DNA from: Clostridiaceae bacterium UBA6085 | Lineage (GTDB): Bacteria; Bacillota; Clostridia; Clostridiales; Clostridiaceae | Reading direction: 5' to 3' | Assembly (NCBI GenBank): GCA_002428605.1 | Contig: DIXH01000047.1 | Location: 1 to 6,721 of the forward strand | DNA length: 6,721 nucleotides | Shown here: one piece after another, positions 1 through 3,800 of the stretch | How the letters are laid out: the number at the start of each line of letters is the position of its first letter | How positions within the stretch are numbered: the first letter of the stretch is position 1 | Made by a program: the position numbers and the translations under genes | The notes under the pieces: generated by a model | What the model saw: only the letters and a program-made list of their open reading frames with translations | The model's database searches: none | Told to the model about the DNA's origin: nothing

Positions 1-814
1 GGTTTTTGACTATCTCTGTACTGAGCCTGTTCAGGAATTCATTCCGCTGGTTAGCAACCTTTTCATGAAGTCTTGCCACCTTGCATTTTTGCTTCTGGTA
101 ATTCTTTGCATCAGAAAGGCTGATCCCTTTCTTCTTTGCACCCAATAGCATCCGTGACAGCTTTCGCTGCTCCCGTTTGAGCCTCTTTTCCATTTGCAGG
201 GTGAAGTGGTTGTTGTCCTTCTTCTCACCTTCAGAAAGAACTGCAAAGTCAGTGATTCCAAGGTCAATACCGATAGCTGAGTCAGTCTTGGGCAATTCGC
301 TGATTTTCTCCTCACAAAGGATTGATACAAAATATTTGCCGCTCGGATTTCTGCGTACTGTAGCATTCAGTATCCGGCCTTTTAGCTCCTGACTATTTAC
401 AAACTTGACCAAACCTAGTTTTGGCAGTTTAAGGAAATTTCCTGATACTGCAATATTGTTGTTCGTATACTGAGTTGTGTAGCTCTGTCTGGGACTCTTC
501 TTGCTCTTGAACCGGGGATGCTCATTCTGTCCTTTGAAAAAGCGGAAGAATGCATCTGACAGGTTCTGGAGTGAATTCTGGAGCGGAAATTTATCCACTT
601 CAGATAGCCACTTTGTTTCCGGTGCCCTCTTAAGCTCAGTCAGAAGCTTGGAGCAGGCAACATAAGTCAGCCCTTTGCCGGTCTCCTCATATTCCTTGTT
701 CCACATCTCAAGGAAATGGTTGTACACGAACCTTGAACTACCAATCGTCTTTGCAATCTGCGTTTCCTGTTTCTTATTCGGATAAATTCGGTATTCATAG
801 GCCTTATGCTGCAA
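1..814 (-). CDS. tnpB: TnpB, RNA-guided nuclease of IS605-type element (partial, C-terminus outside window)
   Basis: TnpB proteins are compact RNA-guided DNA nucleases, ancestors of Cas12, that help their transposon persist by cutting at the donor site. The frame is open without interruption for 271 codons to the window edge, about two thirds of the usual length near 370-400 residues. The N-terminus (AYEYRIYPNKKQ, residues 5-16) is the classic TnpB opening, followed by the RFVYNHFL segment at 28-35. The RuvC-I motif is GIDLGITDFAV at 182-192 with catalytic Asp184; the conserved LHEKVANQRNEFL helix follows at 249-261. The RuvC-II Glu, the zinc ribbon and the RuvC-III Asp would lie outside the window. 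The start is TTG at 814, because GGAGGTGA sits 5 bases upstream (820-827); an in-frame GTG at 823 overlaps that SD and is less likely. No stop or frameshift is seen, so the visible part is intact. Confidence 0.93.
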   Translation of the reverse strand, partial: MQHKAYEYRIYPNKKQETQIAKTIGSSRFVYNHFLEMWNKEYEETGKGLTYVACSKLLTELKRAPETKWLSEVDKFPLQNSLQNLSDAFFRFFKGQNEHPRFKSKKSPRQSYTTQYTNNNIAVSGNFLKLPKLGLVKFVNSQELKGRILNATVRRNPSGKYFVSILCEEKISELPKTDSAIGIDLGITDFAVLSEGEKKDNNHFTLQMEKRLKREQRKLSRMLLGAKKKGISLSDAKNYQKQKCKVARLHEKVANQRNEFLNRLSTEIVKN

Positions 815-819
815 TTCAC

Positions 820-827
820 TCACCTCC
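820..827 (-). promoter_or_regulatory. Ribosome binding site that fixes the tnpB TTG start
   Basis: On the minus strand GGAGGTGA ends 5 bases before the TTG at 814-812. It is a near-perfect anti-16S match. Because it overlaps the upstream in-frame GTG codon, that GTG cannot be the start it serves. The SD lies in the 37-base tnpA-tnpB gap, so tnpB can be translated separately from a shared transcript. Confidence 0.8.
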
Positions 828-851
828 ACTGATGTCAAAGTTTGAACTGTC

Positions 852-1253
852 TCATTTCTTTTTCTGGCTCTGTATGTACTGACGTATTTGTTCCTCGGTA
901 TTTTCACTCACAGTTGCAACAAAGTAGCTGGGATTCCACAGATGGCCACCCCATAACCGATCCTTCAAATCAGGATGCTTCTTGAATAAAAGCCTTGCAG
1001 TCACTCCTTTGAAAGCTTTAACAACGTTTGGGATATAGTGCTGAGGTTTGCATTCGATCAGCATATGTATATGGTCATTATCCGATTCCATCTCCAGGAT
1101 ATTCACATCATTGTCTGCAGCAATCAGATTTAACAATTCCTTCACATCCTTATCCACCTGTCCGATCAGGATATCGTGGCGGTACTTTACGCACCAGACC
1201 AAATGATATTGGATTGAATAGACATATCCTCGTCCATAATTTATTTTAGTCAT
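852..1253 (-). CDS. tnpA: TnpA, IS200/IS605-family Y1 HUH single-strand transposase
   Basis: This is the single-domain transposase that cuts and rejoins single-stranded IS ends through a 5'-phosphotyrosine link, acting as a dimer. Numbering from the ATG at 1253 (133 residues, normal for the family), it opens with YGRGYVYSIQYHLVWCVKYR, the standard beta-strand entry. The metal-binding HUH motif is His61-Ile-His63 in SDNDHIHMLIE. The conserved WNPSYFVATVS stretch precedes the catalytic helix with Tyr126 and Gln130 (YIQSQ). All catalytic residues are present, so the enzyme should be active. I chose the ATG at 1253 because GAGGTG lies 4 bases upstream (1258-1263); the longer frame opens with a TTG just upstream of and partly overlapping that SD. 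The TGA stop is 37 bases before the tnpB start. Identity is very secure. Confidence 0.96.
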   Translation of the reverse strand: MTKINYGRGYVYSIQYHLVWCVKYRHDILIGQVDKDVKELLNLIAADNDVNILEMESDNDHIHMLIECKPQHYIPNVVKAFKGVTARLLFKKHPDLKDRLWGGHLWNPSYFVATVSENTEEQIRQYIQSQKKK

Positions 1254-1257
1254 TAAA

Positions 1258-1263
1258 CACCTC
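1258..1263 (-). promoter_or_regulatory. Ribosome binding site of tnpA
   Basis: GAGGTG on the minus strand lies 4 bases before the ATG at 1253. It decides the start in favour of the 133-residue form over a 137-residue form that would begin at TTG inside this region. Confidence 0.75.
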
Positions 1264-1270
1264 AATTAAA

Positions 1271-1300
1271 TATTAACATATGTATAGTGTTAATACTATA
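1271..1300. repeat. Two overlapping, mutually exclusive inverted repeats upstream of the tnpA ribosome binding site
   Basis: One perfect 8-bp repeat is TATTAACA (1271-1278) with TGTTAATA (1288-1295), loop 9. A second perfect 6-bp repeat is TATAGT (1283-1288) with ACTATA (1295-1300), loop 6. They share bases, so only one stem can form at a time. The nearer one ends 8 bases upstream of the tnpA SD. In IS200, structures near the left end limit tnpA expression; a similar role here is inference. They are A+T-rich and individually weak. Confidence 0.5.
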
Positions 1301-1375
1301 ATTCAAGGCGTTTGATAGTTATTATTACTTGATATACGTTATTACCTGAATTTGGAGTCAGCTCTGATTTTGCTT

Positions 1376-1405
1376 GCTAACTCACGACTTAAGTCACTAG
1401 TTTGC
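1376..1405. repeat. Imperfect palindrome, candidate IS left-end subterminal hairpin
   Basis: A 30-base dyad is centred between 1390 and 1391. Its core is a perfect 10-bp palindrome, GACTTAAGTC (1386-1395). After a 3-base mismatch on each side it regains AACT/AGTT (1379-1382 with 1399-1402) and GC/GC (1376-1377 with 1404-1405), so 11 of 15 pairs match. IS200/IS605 TnpA recognises imperfect hairpins at this kind of position, a short distance inside the cleavage site. The TTGAT at 1417-1421 fits that geometry. Confidence 0.6.
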
Positions 1406-1416
1406 GCAAGCTTTTA

Positions 1417-1421
1417 ATCAA
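1417..1421 (-). other. Candidate IS target/cleavage pentamer TTGAT at the left end
   Basis: TTGAT reads 5'-3' on the tnpA-coding strand and lies 11 bases outside the 1376-1405 palindrome. TTGAT is the known target of ISDra2, where the element inserts 3' of the pentamer, so this base set would be host flank and the element would start at 1416. The match is short and could be chance; the combination with the palindrome and gene orientation is what supports it. Confidence 0.45.
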
Positions 1422-1491
1422 CATTTTTCAAGGCCTTCTTGTATTCATACCCCATCATTGAAACTTATTATTGATCATATACAAGTTTAGA

Positions 1492-2844
1492 TCATTCCAA
1501 ATCATACAAATCATGAACCTGGTATCGCAAATGTGCTTCGTTCTTCATATTGCTTCCATATCCCCTCTTTGAAAAAAAACCCAAATTTATACTCTTAAAG
1601 ATTATTGTCTTGTCTTCCAAGGCGCTTTCAATGTGTCTGTCAATCTTGTCATTAGTCCACTTGCATTCAAATGCATATAGCTCATCACTGCTTTCCATTA
1701 GAATATCTATTTCAATATCTTGTCGTTTTGATGCATCGTTATACCAGTAACGTCCAATTTCTTGAATAGTTGAAGCGTATTTTCGCTTAAGAAAGTCAAT
1801 GCAGATATTCTCAAATTCGAAGGAAACAAACTCATCTAAATGAGGCTCAATCACAATATCATAGAAGTTTTCAGGTTTCATTACCACTTTTCTGGACTTG
1901 TTTTTTTCGATGAATGTAAAATGAAAATTGAATAGTTGATCTTTCAATCGGTATATAGTCTTTTTTGAGTTGCTCTTTTCACCGAAGCATACTTCTTTTT
2001 CGACAATTCCAAGAGTGATTAAAAGGTCAACGTATTTCGAGGTAGTTCCCGTATTAGCACTTCCGCTTTTTGATGCGATCTCACTGAGTTTAGTTGCTCC
2101 AGATGCAATAGCATTTAAAATCTTCCCATACGTGTTTATACTTCTCACTTCCTGACTTAAAAAAAAGTAAATCTCATCTTCAAACGCTGCTCCTTCTTCA
2201 ATAATCAGGTTTAAAATGTTCTCTTTGACACTCTTTGAATCATCTATTCTGCTTGCATAAAAGGGAACCCCACCAAATACGCTGTAGAGTCTCACTTTAT
2301 CTTCTTGAGACATATTCGGATAGAATTTTGATGAATCGTAGTAATCAAAAGGCTCTAATTTAATTTTGAAAGTTGTTCTGCCGTAAAGAGGTTTCTTATA
2401 CGAAATGGCATCTTCCACCATTCCTACATGGCTTCCGGAAAGTATCATCTTTACGTTTGAGTTCAAAAGATACTGGTCAACTGAATTTTGAATGATTGAT
2501 AGCAATTCTTTGCTCGATGACATAAGGTATGTAAACTCATCCAGAATAAATATCGTCTGTTGCTCTTGACTTCTTTTGGCCAGATACTGAAATATACTAT
2601 CGAAATCAGTAAAGGTAAAAGATTCATCATAATATGCTGCGATTGTAGCGCTCAATTGCTTAATATTGTACTCGAGTCCCATCTCATTTGCCACGAAGTA
2701 TATGGCATTATGTCTACTTACAATCTCCTGAAGAAGCCTTGTCTTGCCTATCCTTCTGCGTCCATAGACCATACCAAACTCAAATCCTTTTGAAACTATT
2801 CTCTTTTCAAGAATCTGGAGTTCTTTTTCTCTCCCAATGAACAT
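1492..2844 (-). CDS. Archaeal-type ATPase with DUF234/PD-(D/E)XK-like C-terminal domain
   Basis: This is a 450-residue STAND/AAA-like P-loop ATPase of the ATPase_2 plus DUF234 architecture, common in archaea and scattered in anaerobic bacteria; its cellular role is not established. Visible parts are the N-terminal MFIGREKEL box, Walker A GRRRIGKT (28-35), Walker B TIFILDEF with Asp102-Glu103, a sensor-like KMILSGSHVGMVED (132-145), the family signature FGGVPFY (190-196) and a winged-helix-like segment around 240-300. The C-terminal domain shows Glu345, then Asp380 in DIEIDIL and ECK at 393-395, the spacing of a PD-(D/E)XK nuclease core. The ATG at 2844 has AGGAGG 5 bases upstream. The gene has its own promoter and is followed by the IS about 70 bases later. 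Its base composition is visibly more A+T-rich than ftsK-pgsA, suggesting acquisition. Family is secure; function is open. Confidence 0.88.
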   Translation of the reverse strand: MFIGREKELQILEKRIVSKGFEFGMVYGRRRIGKTRLLQEIVSRHNAIYFVANEMGLEYNIKQLSATIAAYYDESFTFTDFDSIFQYLAKRSQEQQTIFILDEFTYLMSSSKELLSIIQNSVDQYLLNSNVKMILSGSHVGMVEDAISYKKPLYGRTTFKIKLEPFDYYDSSKFYPNMSQEDKVRLYSVFGGVPFYASRIDDSKSVKENILNLIIEEGAAFEDEIYFFLSQEVRSINTYGKILNAIASGATKLSEIASKSGSANTGTTSKYVDLLITLGIVEKEVCFGEKSNSKKTIYRLKDQLFNFHFTFIEKNKSRKVVMKPENFYDIVIEPHLDEFVSFEFENICIDFLKRKYASTIQEIGRYWYNDASKRQDIEIDILMESSDELYAFECKWTNDKIDRHIESALEDKTIIFKSINLGFFSKRGYGSNMKNEAHLRYQVHDLYDLE

Positions 2845-2849
2845 GTTGG

Positions 2850-2855
2850 CCTCCT
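2850..2855 (-). promoter_or_regulatory. Ribosome binding site of the ATPase gene
   Basis: AGGAGG on the minus strand lies 5 bases before the ATG at 2844, a full consensus match that settles the start. Confidence 0.8.
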
Positions 2856-2891
2856 AACTGTATTTAAATAAACTTTATTACGATACAGTTA
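2855..2891. promoter_or_regulatory. Operator-like inverted repeat across the ATPase transcription start
   Basis: A perfect 9-bp inverted repeat, TAACTGTAT (2855-2863) and ATACAGTTA (2883-2891), is separated by 19 bases. One arm touches the -10 box and the predicted start near 2884; the other abuts the SD (2850-2855). Since the upstream arm lies mostly outside the predicted transcript, a protein-binding DNA operator is more likely than an RNA hairpin. The regulator is unknown. Confidence 0.55.
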
Positions 2892-2919
2892 TTATAATTC
2901 TACTTTTCTTTTTTGTCCA
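2891..2919 (-). promoter_or_regulatory. Sigma-A-like promoter of the ATPase gene
   Basis: On the minus strand the -35 box is TGGACA (2919-2914) and the -10 box is a perfect TATAAT (2896-2891), with an optimal 17-base spacer. Start is predicted near 2884, giving a leader of about 40 bases that ends in the SD. It shows the ATPase gene is transcribed independently of pgsA. Confidence 0.75.
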
Positions 2920-2930
2920 GTGGATGACAT
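2892..2930 (-). other. 12-codon mini-ORF (MSSTGQKRKVEL) upstream of the ATPase, remnant or leader
   Basis: An ATG at 2930 is preceded 5 bases upstream by GGGGTG (2936-2941), a reasonable SD, and the frame stops at TAA after 12 codons. The sequence resembles the first residues of some transposase OrfA-type proteins, which often open with a short Lys/Arg-rich stretch, so it may be the 5' remnant of a lost gene. It lies upstream of the predicted ATPase transcript start and overlaps the promoter, so it is not a leader peptide on that transcript. Very short ORFs arise by chance. Confidence 0.25.
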
Positions 2931-3171
2931 GCTAACACCCCTGAAATAAGTAGATCCAGCTTACTCAATTAAAGAAGTCCTATCCAAGACTAATCTGAAT
3001 CTTGAACAGGACTTATTATTAATTCGATTATCGCAATATTACTAAAACAAAATTTGGGGTTTTAATAGCACGCCCAACAATGTTGAATCTGGCGCAGCAG
3101 CATTCATATTCAGCAAAAGTAACGTTTTTTGCATTCACACTGTTCCCAATTTACGGAATTCTTAGCACTTG
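2931..3171. other. Intergenic stretch downstream of pgsA without a convincing gene
   Basis: Together with the ATPase promoter and leader this makes a 327-base gap (2845-3171). I see the 2975-3014 hairpin and, right at the pgsA stop, a short tight TAGCA/TGCTA dyad (3163-3174) with too small a loop and no T-run to be a terminator. No open frame with an RBS, tRNA or known RNA is recognisable in the remainder. Confidence 0.6.
2975..3014. repeat. Strong hairpin in the pgsA-ATPase gap, possible terminator or mobile-element remnant
   Basis: The outer stem is AAGTCCT (2975-2981) with AGGACTT (3008-3014), 7 bp. After a symmetric 3x3 internal loop comes an inner stem CAAGA (2985-2989) with TCTTG (3000-3004), 5 bp, and a 10-base loop. 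In the minus direction it is followed by CTTTAATT, only a weak U-tract, and it lies about 157 bases after the pgsA stop. It could stop pgsA read-through, or be left from a mobile element. Confidence 0.5.
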
Positions 3172-3762
3172 CTACTTATTTGAATCTATATACTTCCATC
3201 CCTTTACGAAATAGTCGATCCCGGACATAAGTGTGAAGAATACAGCGAGATACATGGCTGCCATGGGCACTATTTTGAAGAATCCATCAAGGAATGGCAC
3301 AGATTCGAAGATCTTAACCATATACTCTTCTCTTTCTCCAATAAGTTTTAAAAGGAATCCTATTATCGCTATCATCTGCGTCGTGGTCTTCACCTTTCCC
3401 CAGAAGCTTGCAGCGATGACCTTCCCATCCCCGGCAGCTATAGACCTTAATCCAGATACTGCAAATTCCCTTGCAATGATTATAACTACCATCCAGGTGC
3501 TTATCTCACCGAACTCAACAAGGGCGATAAGTGCGGATGTCACTAGTATCTTGTCAGCCAGTGGATCCATAAGCTTTCCAAAATCAGTCACAAGGTTGTA
3601 TTTTCTCGCCAGGTGGCCGTCTATATGGTCGGTTATTGAGGCTACGATGAAAATCACAGTAGCTATGGTTATATTGAACGGTATTGCTTCAATCGCAACA
3701 AGAAGCAGGAAAAAAGGCACGAGTACCATCCTGAATACCGTTATCTTGTTAGGTAAGTTCAT
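3172..3762 (-). CDS. pgsA: CDP-diacylglycerol--glycerol-3-phosphate 3-phosphatidyltransferase
   Basis: PgsA makes phosphatidylglycerophosphate from CDP-diacylglycerol and glycerol 3-phosphate in the membrane, the committed step to phosphatidylglycerol and cardiolipin. The 196-residue length is normal. The N-terminal MNLPNKITVFRMVLVP is typical, and the CDP-alcohol phosphatidyltransferase signature is complete: Asp45-x2-Asp48-Gly-x2-Ala-Arg53, eight residues, Gly62, Asp66-x3-Asp70. Several hydrophobic membrane segments follow (roughly 12-28, 31-44, 72-85, 89-100, 128-140, 165-185). His46 and His50 sit in the signature where Trp/Thr and Tyr are more usual; the catalytic aspartates are unaffected. 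The ATG at 3762 has GGAG 7 bases upstream. It starts 38 bases after the ftsK stop, suggesting cotranscription. No strong terminator follows immediately. Confidence 0.95.
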   Translation of the reverse strand: MNLPNKITVFRMVLVPFFLLLVAIEAIPFNITIATVIFIVASITDHIDGHLARKYNLVTDFGKLMDPLADKILVTSALIALVEFGEISTWMVVIIIAREFAVSGLRSIAAGDGKVIAASFWGKVKTTTQMIAIIGFLLKLIGEREEYMVKIFESVPFLDGFFKIVPMAAMYLAVFFTLMSGIDYFVKGWKYIDSNK

Positions 3763-3800
3763 TTCACATCTCCATCCGTTCGGGCATCTTAATCCCGGAC

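Larger units (their letters stand above)
1..1416 (-). mobile_element. IS200/IS605-family insertion sequence, left part (tnpA + tnpB codirectional), truncated by window edge
   Basis: The segment carries a complete Y1 HUH transposase gene (tnpA), then a tnpB frame on the same strand 37 bases downstream, an order seen in ISDra2-like members of this family. Elements of this family lack terminal inverted repeats and do not duplicate the target. They insert 3' of a short target sequence and carry subterminal hairpins that TnpA recognises on single-stranded DNA. On the minus strand a TTGAT pentamer lies at 1421-1417, and 11 bases further on an imperfect palindrome (1376-1405) begins. I therefore place the left end at 1416/1417. 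The right end, with its hairpin and the guide-RNA region that usually overlaps the tnpB 3' end, lies beyond base 1. Element identity is secure; the exact boundary is inference. Confidence 0.85.

Noticed and set aside
31..366. Minus-strand 111-residue frame starting MLQYAEIRAANILYQ
   Set aside because: It is an out-of-frame shadow of tnpB; the true frame from 814 is open through the whole region and carries the TnpB motifs.
1426..1442. CAAGGCCTTCTTG small dyad near the IS boundary as an IS end or terminator
   Set aside because: Only a 4-bp stem, and the run of A follows it in the transcribed direction, not T; it lies outside the proposed IS end.
1461..1488. AAACTT/AAGTTT inverted repeat after the ATPase stop as a terminator
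   Set aside because: Only 6 A+T-rich pairs with a 16-base loop and no U-run in the minus direction; too weak to call.
1492..2844. TnpB-ATPase partnership as a new joint system
   Set aside because: The proposed IS boundary lies between them, base composition differs, and each has its own expression signals; adjacency alone does not support a joint function.
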